This document shows, in pieces, positions 17,243 through 25,262 of a DNA stretch of 64,000 nucleotides (position 1 is the stretch's first letter; each line of letters begins with the position of its first letter). Source of the DNA: Lachnoanaerobaculum orale (GTDB lineage Bacteria; Bacillota; Clostridia; Lachnospirales; Lachnospiraceae); contig NZ_RRCM01000001.1 in assembly GCF_003862485.1 (NCBI RefSeq), positions 169,124 through 233,123 on the forward strand, in the 5' to 3' direction. Position numbers and translations under genes: made by a program. Under the pieces are notes generated by a model that saw only the letters and a list, made by a program, of their open reading frames with translations, made no database searches and was not told the DNA's origin.

Positions 17243-17443
17243 ATTCAAAATAAGTATGAGAGTTGCTATATTGTATTTATCGGTATTTTGTGTACAAGAC
17301 ATATTGGTTTCAAATAAGTTAAAACCAATATTGAAATATATTTTTTTGAGGTTTTTATGGTCAAAAATTATAAGGAAATTGCTTTTCTTCCCTGCCTTGA
17401 AAATATTTAATAAATTTTTGTTGTATTGGCATAGAAAGTTCTA

Positions 17444-17459
17444 CCACAGTATATTGTAA
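17444..17459 (+). promoter_or_regulatory. NrdR box 1 (distal)
   Basis: CCACAGTATATTGTAA resembles the NrdR consensus (ACACWATATATWGTGT-like). It is 32 bases centre to centre from the second box, close to three helical turns, the spacing NrdR uses. Confidence 0.75.
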
Positions 17460-17467
17460 ATTGCTCA

Positions 17468-17496
17468 TTGACCAACCACTATATATTGTGTATACT
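17468..17496 (+). promoter_or_regulatory. nrdD promoter containing NrdR box 2
   Basis: TTGACC (17468-17473), a 17-base spacer and TATACT (17491-17496). The spacer is filled by the second NrdR box, CCACTATATATTGTGT (17476-17491). NrdR bound with dATP/ATP would block RNA polymerase here. A leader of about 100 bases follows, with a small stem CTGCGA/TCGCAG at 17541-17557. Confidence 0.82.
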
Positions 17497-17600
17497 AGGA
17501 AAACGTAAGGCAAGGAAGAAAAGCCTGATATTTAAATCAACTGCGAGACTGTCGCAGATAACATATAATAAATATACTATTTTTTAGGAAGGATTCAGAT

Positions 17601-19769
17601 ATGAGAATCATAAAAAGAAGCGGTGCTGAAGTAGATTTTGATATTTCAAAAATTATAGCGGCTATTTACAAAGCAAATGCTGTAGTGGGCGAAGATGACA
17701 AGTTGAAGAAATCACAGGTAGACCGTATTGCCAATACTGTAGAGAACCAGTGCATGAGCATGAACCGTGCTATGAGCGTGGAAGAGATACAGGATATGGT
17801 AGAGGACGGCATCATGAGAGAGAACGCTTATGAGGTTGCCAGAAAGTATATTACATATAGATATGTTCAGAGTATTAAGAGAAAGAACAATACAACGGAT
17901 GATAAGATATTATCACTTATTGAATGTGACAATGAGGAAGTAAAGCAGGAAAATTCCAACAAGAATCCTACTGTTGCTTCGGTACAAAGAGACTATATGG
18001 CAGGAGAGGTTTCAAAGGACCTTACAGAGAGAATACTTCTTGACAGTGAAGTGGTTGAAGCTCATAAGGCCGGAATACTTCACTTCCATGATGCAGATTA
18101 CTTTGCACAGCATATGCACAACTGTGACCTTGTAAATCTTGAGGATATGCTTCAAAACGGTACAGTTATATCAGGTACATTTATTGAGAAACCGCACAGT
18201 TTCTCAACAGCCTGCAATATAGCTACACAGATTATTGCACAGGTGGCATCAAGCCAGTACGGCGGACAGAGTATTTCACTTACTCACCTTGCACCTTTTG
18301 TAGATGTGAGCAGAAAGAAAATCCGTGACGAGGTTGAAGCCGAGATGTACGGTCTTAATGTTTCAAATGAGAGAAAAGAAGAGATTGTAGAGAACAGACT
18401 TCGTAAGGAAATCACAAAGGGTGTACAGACTATACAGTATCAGGTGGTTACACTTATGACCACAAACGGTCAGGCACCTTTCATTACAGTATTTATGTAC
18501 TTGAATGAGGCGAAGAACGAGCAGGAAAAAGAAGACCTTGCACTTGTTATAGAAGAGATGATAAGACAGAGATATCAGGGTGTAAAGAATGAGAGCGGTG
18601 TATGGGTAACACCTGCGTTCCCTAAGCTTATATATGTACTTGAGGAGGACAATGTTCGTCCGGGAAGCAGATATTATCATCTTACAAAGCTTGCCGCAAA
18701 ATGTACCGCAAAGAGACTTGTACCTGACTATGTTTCAGAGAAGAAGATGTTTGAGTACAAAGTAGATAAAAACGGCAACGGAAACTGCTATACACCTATG
18801 GGATGCAGAAGTTTCTTGACACCTTATGTGGATGAGAACGGCAAGCCGAAATACTACGGAAGATTCAATCAGGGTGTTGTTACAATCAACCTTGTAGATG
18901 TGGCGCTTTCATCAGGCGGAGATACTACAAAGTTCTGGAATATCTTTGACGAGAGACTTGAGCTTTGCCACAGAGCGCTCAGAGCAAGACATGAGAGATT
19001 AAAGGGTACACCTTCAGATGTTGCACCGATACTTTGGCAGTACGGAGCACTTGGAAGATTAAAAAAGGGTGAGCCTATAGATAAGCTCTTATACGGAGGC
19101 TACTCTACAATAAGTCTCGGATATGCCGGACTATATGAGTGTGTAAAGTATATGACCGGAAAGAGCCATACAGATGATGCCGCAAAGCCTTTTGCACTCA
19201 GCGTTATGCAAAGGATGAACGACAAGTGTAACGAGTGGAAGAAGGCCGAGAACATCGACTATTCTCCATACGGTACACCGCTTGAGTCTACAACTTATAA
19301 GTTTGCGAAGGCTCTTCAAAAGAGATTCGGTATCATAGAGGGCATCACAGACAAGAACTATATTACAAACAGCTACCATGTTCATGTGTCTGAGGATATA
19401 GATGCGTTTACAAAGCTTAAGTTTGAGAGCGAATTCCAGAAGCTTTCACCGGGCGGAGCTATCAGCTATGTGGAGGTACCGAATATGCAGGACAATCTTG
19501 AGGCTGTAATGAGTCTGCTTGGATTTATCTATGACAATATCATGTACGCCGAGCTTAATACAAAGTCCGACTACTGTCAGGAATGTGGATATGACGGTGA
19601 GATTAAGATCGTTAAAGATGCGGGTAAGCTTGTATGGAAATGCCCGAAATGCGGAAATACCGATCAGAGTAAGCTCAATGTGGCAAGAAGAACCTGCGGA
19701 TATATAGGAACACAGTTCTGGAACCAGGGAAGAACACAGGAGATAGCGGACAGAGTACTGCATCTGTAA
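17601..19769 (+). CDS. nrdD: Anaerobic (class III) ribonucleoside-triphosphate reductase
   Basis: 722 residues, full length. The N-terminal ATP-cone (MRIIKRSGAEVDFDISKIIAAIYKANA) allows allosteric control by dATP. The catalytic barrel follows, and the C-terminus has the four-cysteine zinc site (CQECGY ... KCPKCGN) and the glycyl-radical loop RRTCGYIGTQFWNQGR with the radical Gly700. It reduces NTPs to dNTPs in the absence of oxygen using formate, and must be activated by the radical-SAM enzyme NrdG. Unlike the usual arrangement, nrdG is not adjacent but 2.7 kb away (22512). Two NrdR boxes control the promoter. Confidence 0.97.
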   Translation: MRIIKRSGAEVDFDISKIIAAIYKANAVVGEDDKLKKSQVDRIANTVENQCMSMNRAMSVEEIQDMVEDGIMRENAYEVARKYITYRYVQSIKRKNNTTDDKILSLIECDNEEVKQENSNKNPTVASVQRDYMAGEVSKDLTERILLDSEVVEAHKAGILHFHDADYFAQHMHNCDLVNLEDMLQNGTVISGTFIEKPHSFSTACNIATQIIAQVASSQYGGQSISLTHLAPFVDVSRKKIRDEVEAEMYGLNVSNERKEEIVENRLRKEITKGVQTIQYQVVTLMTTNGQAPFITVFMYLNEAKNEQEKEDLALVIEEMIRQRYQGVKNESGVWVTPAFPKLIYVLEEDNVRPGSRYYHLTKLAAKCTAKRLVPDYVSEKKMFEYKVDKNGNGNCYTPMGCRSFLTPYVDENGKPKYYGRFNQGVVTINLVDVALSSGGDTTKFWNIFDERLELCHRALRARHERLKGTPSDVAPILWQYGALGRLKKGEPIDKLLYGGYSTISLGYAGLYECVKYMTGKSHTDDAAKPFALSVMQRMNDKCNEWKKAENIDYSPYGTPLESTTYKFAKALQKRFGIIEGITDKNYITNSYHVHVSEDIDAFTKLKFESEFQKLSPGGAISYVEVPNMQDNLEAVMSLLGFIYDNIMYAELNTKSDYCQECGYDGEIKIVKDAGKLVWKCPKCGNTDQSKLNVARRTCGYIGTQFWNQGRTQEIADRVLHL

Positions 19770-19783
19770 TAAAATTATAATAT

Positions 19784-19817
19784 AAGCTGCTGCATTTATA
19801 AGTGCGGTAGCTTTTTT
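19784..19817 (+). terminator. Terminator after nrdD
   Basis: AAGCTGCTGCA (19784-19794) pairs with TGCGGTAGCTT (19803-19813), with two wobble pairs, and runs into TTTTTT. Confidence 0.75.
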
Positions 19818-19837
19818 GTCGGAGTTAAAAAGCTATA

Positions 19838-19895
19838 AAAAAGGAAGTATCACGGACAAGATACAAAGATAAAAATGTACCTTACCGGATACTTC
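19838..19895 (-). terminator. Probable tyrS terminator
   Basis: On the minus strand GAAGTATCCGG (19895-19885) pairs with CCG-T-GATACTTC (19855-19844), with one bulged base and a long loop, followed by CTTTTTTA. It faces the nrdD terminator. Confidence 0.6.
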
Positions 19896-19987
19896 TATTT
19901 TATATGGCCTGAGTCTGATTATTTCCACCGGCTGATTATATGAAATATTTCTTTGACTTCTTATCAGCAAACAGACACATTGATAAT

Positions 19988-21214
19988 TTATTCAGATTTT
20001 ACCTTACAGAAGTTTTTCTTGCCTCTCTTAACAAGAAGGCCCTCACCTGCAAAGTCTTCTTTTGTAAATGTCTTCTTTACGTCCTTTATCACTTCACCTT
20101 CTACAGATACGCCGCCCTGTTCGATATTTCTTCTGGCTTCGGATCTTGTCTTTGAAAGTCCGCTTACTACAAGTACACCTGAAAGATCTATAGTGCCGTC
20201 TCTGTAATCCTCATCCTGCAGAACGTAGGTAGGAACATTGCTCATATCGCCGCCGCCTACAAAAAGAGACTTACTTGCGGCATTTGCTTTTTCGGCCTCT
20301 TCCTTGCCGTGTACAAGCTCTGTAAGATGCATTGCAAGTATTTCCTTAGCCTCATTAAGCTTCGCACCTTCCCAGCTTGACATTTCCTCTATCTGCTCAA
20401 GCGGAAGGAATGTAAGCATTCTAAGGCAGGTAAGTACATCGGCATCAGGAAGATTTCTCCAGTACTGGTAGAAGTCAAACGGAGATGTCTTATTCGGATC
20501 AAGCCAAACGGCACCGCCTACAGTCTTGCCCATCTTCTTACCCTCTGAGTTCAGTAAAAGTGTGATAGTCATGGCATGAGCATCTTTTCCAAGCTTTCTT
20601 CTGATAAGTTCGGTACCGCCAAGCATATTTGACCACTGGTCGTCACCGCCGAACTGCATATTGCAGCCGTAGTCAAGGAAAAGTCTGTAGAAGTCATAGC
20701 TTTGAAGTATCATATAGTTAAACTCAAGGAATGAGAGTCCGTTTGCCATACGATTTTCATAGCACTTTGCTCTGAGCATATTGTTGACTGAAAAATGAGG
20801 TCCTATATCACGGATAAAGTCCATGTAGTTTAAATCTCTGAGCCAATCGGCATTGTTTACCATTCTGGCTTTGTTCTCGCCGAATTCTATAAATCTGCTC
20901 ATCTGCTTTTTGAAACATTCACAGTTGTGGTCGATATCTTCTACAGTAAGTACCTTTCTAAGGTCACTTCTGCCTGAAGGGTCGCCGATCATACCTGTAC
21001 CGCCGCCAACCAAAGCTATAGGCTTGTTACCTGCCATCTGAAGTCTCTTCATCAGGCAAAGTGCCATAAAGTGACCTACATGAAGGCTGTCTGCTGTAGG
21101 GTCAAATCCTATATAGAAAGTAGCCTCACCGTTATTTATCATTTTGCTTATTTCTTCTTCATTTGTGACCTGAGCGATAAGTCCTCTGGCCTTAAGTTCT
21201 TCATAACAATTCAT
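19988..21214 (-). CDS. tyrS: Tyrosyl-tRNA synthetase
   Basis: 408 residues from the ATG at 21214, 8 bases after GAGG; a longer upstream frame would run through the promoter. Class I signatures are HVGH in TADSLHVGHFMAL (HIGH) and KMGKT (KMSKS). The tyrosine-pocket stretch QSYDFYRLF and an S4 RNA-binding domain at the C-terminus (VLVVSGLSKTRSEARRNIEQGGVSVEG) complete the TyrRS-1 form. It charges tRNA-Tyr. The leader is only about 36 bases and has no T-box, unusual for a Firmicute tyrS. Confidence 0.96.
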   Translation of the reverse strand: MNCYEELKARGLIAQVTNEEEISKMINNGEATFYIGFDPTADSLHVGHFMALCLMKRLQMAGNKPIALVGGGTGMIGDPSGRSDLRKVLTVEDIDHNCECFKKQMSRFIEFGENKARMVNNADWLRDLNYMDFIRDIGPHFSVNNMLRAKCYENRMANGLSFLEFNYMILQSYDFYRLFLDYGCNMQFGGDDQWSNMLGGTELIRRKLGKDAHAMTITLLLNSEGKKMGKTVGGAVWLDPNKTSPFDFYQYWRNLPDADVLTCLRMLTFLPLEQIEEMSSWEGAKLNEAKEILAMHLTELVHGKEEAEKANAASKSLFVGGGDMSNVPTYVLQDEDYRDGTIDLSGVLVVSGLSKTRSEARRNIEQGGVSVEGEVIKDVKKTFTKEDFAGEGLLVKRGKKNFCKVKSE

Positions 21215-21256
21215 ATTATTATCCTCGATATATTTTAATCTAATAAATTGCATAAA

Positions 21257-21285
21257 AGTATAACAAAGTAATGAGAAAGGGTCAA
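21257..21285 (-). promoter_or_regulatory. tyrS promoter
   Basis: On the minus strand TTGACC (21285-21280), a 17-base spacer and TATACT (21262-21257). Transcription would begin near 21250, leaving a short leader. Confidence 0.7.
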
Positions 21286-21301
21286 GCTTATACTTTGCAA
21301 G

Positions 21302-21322
21302 TTTAAAGTTCAACACTTTAAA
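21302..21322. promoter_or_regulatory. Palindrome between divergent tyrS and DAHP synthase promoters
   Basis: TTTAAAGT (21302-21309) and ACTTTAAA (21315-21322) are perfect 8-base inverted arms around TCAAC. It lies upstream of both -35 boxes (17 and 12 bases away), a good place for a regulator of both genes. Confidence 0.5.
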
Positions 21323-21333
21323 GTAATAAAGAC

Positions 21334-21362
21334 TTGATAATTTTTTCTTATTACTATATACT
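21334..21362 (+). promoter_or_regulatory. DAHP synthase promoter
   Basis: TTGATA (21334-21339), a 17-base spacer and TATACT (21357-21362). The structured leader begins immediately after the -10 box. Confidence 0.72.
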
Positions 21363-21451
21363 GTTTAAATGTTGCAGCCATGTCGGCAAATGCCGACGGC
21401 TTAAACTTACAGCTAATTCTACCATGCTCGTTAGAGTGTCGGGCATCGGTA
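21363..21451 (+). ncRNA. Structured 5' leader of the DAHP synthase gene (possible riboswitch-like element)
   Basis: Two stems can be drawn. Stem I: GTTTAA (21363-21368) with TTAAAC (21401-21406), enclosing GCC/GGC and a 6-base GTCGGC/GCCGAC hairpin with loop AAAT. Stem II: TACC-ATGCTC (21420-21429) with GGGCAT-C-GGTA (21441-21451), one bulge. CTAA (21413-21416) can pair with TTAG (21431-21434) in the loop of stem II, which would make a pseudoknot. There is no T-box motif and no T-run, so control would be on translation or processing. No known riboswitch class was recognised. Confidence 0.5.
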
Positions 21452-21483
21452 TAAAAATACTTATTCAATAGAAAGAGGAAGTT

Positions 21484-22512
21484 ATGGGAATAAAATATAT
21501 CAGCAATCTTCCAAGTCCGGAGGAAATAATAGCAAAATATCCTTTAAGAGAGGATTTAAAGGAAAAAAAGAAGGACTTTGACAAGGATATTGCAGATGTT
21601 TTCACAGGAAAGAGTGACAAGTTTCTGGCGGTTATAGGACCTTGTTCTGCAGATAATGAAGATTCGGTACTTGACTATGTTACAAGACTTGCGAAGGTAG
21701 CGGATGAGATAAAGGATAAGATAATAGTTATACCGAGAGTGTATACAAATAAGCCGAGAACAAACGGTGACGGATATAAGGGACTTTTGCATCAGCCGGA
21801 CCCTGAGAAAAAGCCTAATGTACATGAGGGACTTGTGGCTATAAGAAAGATGCATCTTAGAGTAGTGGAAGAGACGGGAATGTTTACAGCGGATGAGATG
21901 CTTTATCCTGACAACCTCGGATACCTTGACGATGTATTAAGCTACATTGCCGTAGGTGCAAGATCAGTGGAAAATCAGCAGCACAGACTTACATCTTCAG
22001 GTGCGGAGGTTCCTGTAGGTATGAAGAATCCTACAAGCGGTGATATGTCCGTAATGCTCAATGCAATATATGCGGCACAGCAGTCACATGAATTTATCTA
22101 CAGAAACTATGAGATAAAGACTGACGGCAATCCGCTTGCTCATGCGATACTTAGAGGTGCGGTAAATAAGCACGGACAGTGTCTGCCGAACTATCACTAT
22201 GAGGATTTGAAACTCTTACATGATTTGTACTTGGAGAGAGATATTGTAAATCCGGCGGTTATAGTGGATGCAAATCACTCAAACTCAAATAAGAAGTACA
22301 AAGAGCAGGTTCGTATTGTAAAAGAAGTGTTACACTCAATGAGATATTCTGATGAGATCGGAAAATTTGTAAAGGGTGTAATGATTGAAAGCTATATCGA
22401 AGAAGGAAATCAAAAGATAGAAGAGCATATATACGGAAAGTCCATCACGGACCCTTGCCTTAGCTTTGAGGACTCAAAGAAGCTTCTTTTGGAGATGGCA
22501 GAGATTTTATAA
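21484..22512 (+). CDS. 3-deoxy-7-phosphoheptulonate (DAHP) synthase, class I AroFGH type
   Basis: 342 residues, full length for the type I-alpha family. Visible motifs are VIGPCSADNEDSVLDY, PRVYTNKPRTNGDGYKGLLHQPDP, GMKNPTSGDMSVMLNA, VDANHSNSNKKY and the EEGNQ...YGKSITDPCLS C-terminus. It condenses phosphoenolpyruvate with erythrose 4-phosphate, the first step to chorismate and the aromatic amino acids. GAAAGAGGAAGTT precedes the ATG. Its stop codon overlaps the nrdG start. It lies divergent to tyrS behind a structured leader, so aromatic-amino-acid control is plausible; which end product inhibits it cannot be seen. Confidence 0.93.
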   Translation: MGIKYISNLPSPEEIIAKYPLREDLKEKKKDFDKDIADVFTGKSDKFLAVIGPCSADNEDSVLDYVTRLAKVADEIKDKIIVIPRVYTNKPRTNGDGYKGLLHQPDPEKKPNVHEGLVAIRKMHLRVVEETGMFTADEMLYPDNLGYLDDVLSYIAVGARSVENQQHRLTSSGAEVPVGMKNPTSGDMSVMLNAIYAAQQSHEFIYRNYEIKTDGNPLAHAILRGAVNKHGQCLPNYHYEDLKLLHDLYLERDIVNPAVIVDANHSNSNKKYKEQVRIVKEVLHSMRYSDEIGKFVKGVMIESYIEEGNQKIEEHIYGKSITDPCLSFEDSKKLLLEMAEIL

Positions 22513-23060
22513 TGAACTACGCAAATATAAAATACGATGATATAGCCAACGGTCCCGGAGTTAGGACATCACTCTTTGTATCAGGCTGTACACATGCCTG
22601 CAAAGGTTGCTTTAACGAGGTGGCATGGGATTTTAAATACGGTGAAGAATTCGGTGATGAAACGATCGAGAAGATAATGGCTTCAATAGAGCCTGATTAT
22701 ATATCGGGAATGACCATATTGGGCGGCGAACCTATGGAAAAGGTCAATCAAAGAGGTATCTTGCCTTTAATAAGAGAGTTTAAAAAAAGATTCCCGAATA
22801 AGAGCCTTTGGATATACTCAGGTTATACATTTGATGTGGACTTGGTACCTGGAGGTAGAGCATATTGTGAGGCGACTCCTGAGATTTTAAATGCTACCGA
22901 TGTGATAGTTGACGGAAAGTTCGTGGAAGAACTTCATGATATCACGCTCAGGTTCAGAGGAAGCTCCAATCAAAGACTTATAGATGTGAAGCGAAGCATA
23001 AAAGATAACAAAGTGGTACTTTGGGAGGGAGATGCCATATTCGCCTCCCACAGCATGTAA
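22512..23060 (+). CDS. nrdG: Anaerobic ribonucleotide reductase-activating protein (radical SAM)
   Basis: 182 residues. The N-terminus NYANIKYDDIANGPGVRTSLFVSGCTHACKGCFN has the radical-SAM cluster cysteines at 26, 30 and 33 (CX3CX2C), followed by ILGGEPM. It cleaves S-adenosylmethionine to make the glycyl radical on NrdD. The start overlaps the DAHP synthase stop (TAATG), so it is translated from that operon rather than from the NrdR-controlled nrdD unit. Confidence 0.95.
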   Translation: MNYANIKYDDIANGPGVRTSLFVSGCTHACKGCFNEVAWDFKYGEEFGDETIEKIMASIEPDYISGMTILGGEPMEKVNQRGILPLIREFKKRFPNKSLWIYSGYTFDVDLVPGGRAYCEATPEILNATDVIVDGKFVEELHDITLRFRGSSNQRLIDVKRSIKDNKVVLWEGDAIFASHSM

Positions 23061-23703
23061 GCATATGGAAAAAGACCTTATTGTCAAGGATAAAAACACC
23101 ACATATATAGGAGGCAATCAAGCATGGTTTTTGCCTCTCGGGTATAAAGATATATCAGAGTACGGCTGCGGTATAGTGGCAGTATGCAATTTCTTGCTTT
23201 GCTTTTTCAGAGCGGAATATAAAAGCGGATCTGAGATAAGTAAGGATACATTTATCTCATTTGTACTGAGCATTTATAAGAAATATTTTTGTATATTGAA
23301 TAATATCTTTATAAAGGGTCTTACAGGCTTTGCACTTGCAAAAGGTATAAACAGATATTTTGCAGGTAACAATATAAAGATGAAAGCAAGGTGGGGACAC
23401 AGCCTTAATATACTTCACAAGGTAAAGCTCAGTCTGAAAAACAACAGACCTGTAATACTCGGTATAGGTCCAAGTCTGTTAAAAAAATCCGACGGAGTGG
23501 ATGCAGTGGATATAGATACCGGCAATACCGTAAAGCTGTACTCACATTATGTGACTATATATGACTGCAAAGATGATGCGGGAGACGTGTTTTTCTATAT
23601 TTCATCGTGGGGAAGAAGATATAAGGTTTCTTACAGAGATTTTTGCAGATACCAAAGAAGTACTCTGTTCGGATTTTTGCTTTCAAATATATTGGAGATA
23701 TAG
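23032..23703 (+). CDS. C39-peptidase-like (papain-fold) hypothetical protein
   Basis: Up to 223 residues; no exact family recognised. A cysteine in SEYGCGIVAVCNFLL (Cys46), a histidine in YSHYVTIYDC (His172) and the following FYISSWGRRYKVSYRDF stretch follow the Cys-His-(Asp/Asn) order and 'DPWG'-like third motif of C39-type cysteine peptidases, but the third residue is Ser here, so activity is uncertain. No signal peptide. The start is ambiguous: ATG 23032 follows GGGAGGGAG with short spacing and overlaps nrdG by 29 bases, while ATG 23065 has no ribosome site. A terminator follows. Confidence 0.65.
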   Translation: MPYSPPTACKHMEKDLIVKDKNTTYIGGNQAWFLPLGYKDISEYGCGIVAVCNFLLCFFRAEYKSGSEISKDTFISFVLSIYKKYFCILNNIFIKGLTGFALAKGINRYFAGNNIKMKARWGHSLNILHKVKLSLKNNRPVILGIGPSLLKKSDGVDAVDIDTGNTVKLYSHYVTIYDCKDDAGDVFFYISSWGRRYKVSYRDFCRYQRSTLFGFLLSNILEI

Positions 23704-23712
23704 CCATATTTT

Positions 23713-23753
23713 AGGATACTGTAGAAGAATTTATTTTTCTGTAGTATCCTTTT
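23713..23753 (+). terminator. Terminator after the DAHP synthase-nrdG unit
   Basis: AGGATACT-GT-AGAA (23713-23726) pairs with TTCT-GT-AGTATCCT (23737-23750) with a 2x2 internal loop, followed by TTTTC. Confidence 0.75.
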
Positions 23754-23780
23754 CTTATATATATTTTTGGACGGTAGGAT

Positions 23781-25241
23781 ATGAAAAGGAAAAACTTTAA
23801 TCAATCTATAAAATATAAAATAGGTATTTTCATAATTGCGGTAATATCGGCACTTATTGTGGATATATGCTTTGATTTCTTTGTGGTGGAATATACATCT
23901 TCAGGCTTCGGTGAGATACTTAAAGAGATATCAGTCTGTTATGAGCTTCAGGATGCCTTGACCAACGAAAAGGCGCAGTTTGCTTATTATATAAAGAACA
24001 GAGACAAAAAAGAAGAGCTTTTAAAGAGCTGTGAGAGAACGGATGAGATAGTGGATAAGCTTCCTCTTGACCTAAGCCATATGGATACCGAGAGATATGC
24101 AAGAGTTTGGAGTATAAAAAACAGCTACCCTGTGTATGCCGATAAAAGACAGGAGATTATAGACTCCGACTATGATGCAAATGATTTTATAGAAAAGGTC
24201 TATGATATATATGAGATGCAGGACTATCTGATAGAATACGGCGAAAGGTTGATGGATATTACATTAAGTGAGAATAATGAAGTCTATCAAAAGCAGGAAA
24301 AATTTTTTAAAAGACTCCCTTTTATAATAGGTATCGTCCTGCTTCCCATCATAGTGTGGATAATATATATGGCAATCAGATTGCAGGCGTTGATACTCGC
24401 ACCTATAAACAAGATGGTGGAAGTGTCAAAGAATATAGCAAAGAACAGGTTTTGTGACAGGGATATTGATGTTAAAAATAAGGATGAAATGGGGGATTTG
24501 GTCAATGCTTTCAATAAGATGAAGCATGCCACAGCAGGATATATCACAAGTCTTGAGGAAAGATACGAGCTTTCCGAGCTTCTCCACAAGGAAGCCATGG
24601 AGAAGATGAAGATGGAAAAGAGATTGAATGAAGCAAGGTTTGATTTACTGAAAAGTCAGATAAATCCACATTTTTTATTCAATACACTGAATATAATAGC
24701 CGCATCGGCAAACCTTGAAGATGCAAAGGACACCGAGGATATGATAAGAGCCTTGGGAAATATATTTCGTTACAGCCTAAAGACCGATGAAAAACAGGTG
24801 AGTCTTGAGAGAGAACTCAGTATAGTAAAGGACTATATGTATATACAAAAGATGCGTTTCGGCGACAGGGTATCATATGAGATAGTTTCAAAGGTGGAGG
24901 ATGATAAAGTTTACATTCCTTCGTTTTCTTTGCAACCTATAGTCGAGAATGCTATAGTGCACGGTATTTCAAAAAAGGAAGAGGGCGGCAAGGTTGTAAT
25001 AAGAGTGTGGGAAAAGGATGAAATGCTGCATATAATAGTTGCAGATACCGGAGTGGGTATGAGTGGCGAGAGGCTGTCTGAACTTCGAGATTTTATGAAA
25101 AAAAGATCTACCGCAAAGATAGGTATAGGATTTGGAAATATATATAAGCGTATCAAAAATATTTATAAGACCGGAGATTTGAGAATTTATTCTAAAGAAG
25201 GCAAGATGACCGTAGTTTATTTTTTGATACCGCAGGTGTAA
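23781..25241 (+). CDS. Sensor histidine kinase, LytS/YesM type
   Basis: 486 residues. Membrane segments at about 12-34 and 180-200 flank an extracellular sensor of about 145 residues. A HAMP linker (about 200-255) and a coiled coil lead to the His_kinase domain: LKSQINPHFLFNTLN with the phosphorylated His297, FRYSLKTDEKQVSLERELSIVKDYMYIQKMRFGDRV, LQPIVENAIVHGI and the ATP-binding DTGVGMSG. It should phosphorylate the AraC-type regulator encoded 21 bases downstream. The TRAP transporter that follows suggests the ligand is an organic or sugar acid. Confidence 0.92.
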   Translation: MKRKNFNQSIKYKIGIFIIAVISALIVDICFDFFVVEYTSSGFGEILKEISVCYELQDALTNEKAQFAYYIKNRDKKEELLKSCERTDEIVDKLPLDLSHMDTERYARVWSIKNSYPVYADKRQEIIDSDYDANDFIEKVYDIYEMQDYLIEYGERLMDITLSENNEVYQKQEKFFKRLPFIIGIVLLPIIVWIIYMAIRLQALILAPINKMVEVSKNIAKNRFCDRDIDVKNKDEMGDLVNAFNKMKHATAGYITSLEERYELSELLHKEAMEKMKMEKRLNEARFDLLKSQINPHFLFNTLNIIAASANLEDAKDTEDMIRALGNIFRYSLKTDEKQVSLERELSIVKDYMYIQKMRFGDRVSYEIVSKVEDDKVYIPSFSLQPIVENAIVHGISKKEEGGKVVIRVWEKDEMLHIIVADTGVGMSGERLSELRDFMKKRSTAKIGIGFGNIYKRIKNIYKTGDLRIYSKEGKMTVVYFLIPQV

Positions 25242-25262
25242 ATATTTGATCGTGGAGGGGAT

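Noticed and set aside
17226-17459. Open frame of 77 codons on the + strand between the ABC operon and nrdD.
   Set aside because: No ribosome site, very Phe/Lys/Ile-rich as expected from AT-rich DNA, and it overlaps a promoter palindrome and an NrdR box.
21215-21330. T-box leader for tyrS.
   Set aside because: No T-box consensus is present, and a well-formed promoter lies only about 40 bases before the start codon.
21380-21454. 24-codon frame in the DAHP synthase leader as an attenuation peptide.
   Set aside because: It lacks aromatic codons and a ribosome site, and no terminator follows; the RNA structure explains the sequence better.
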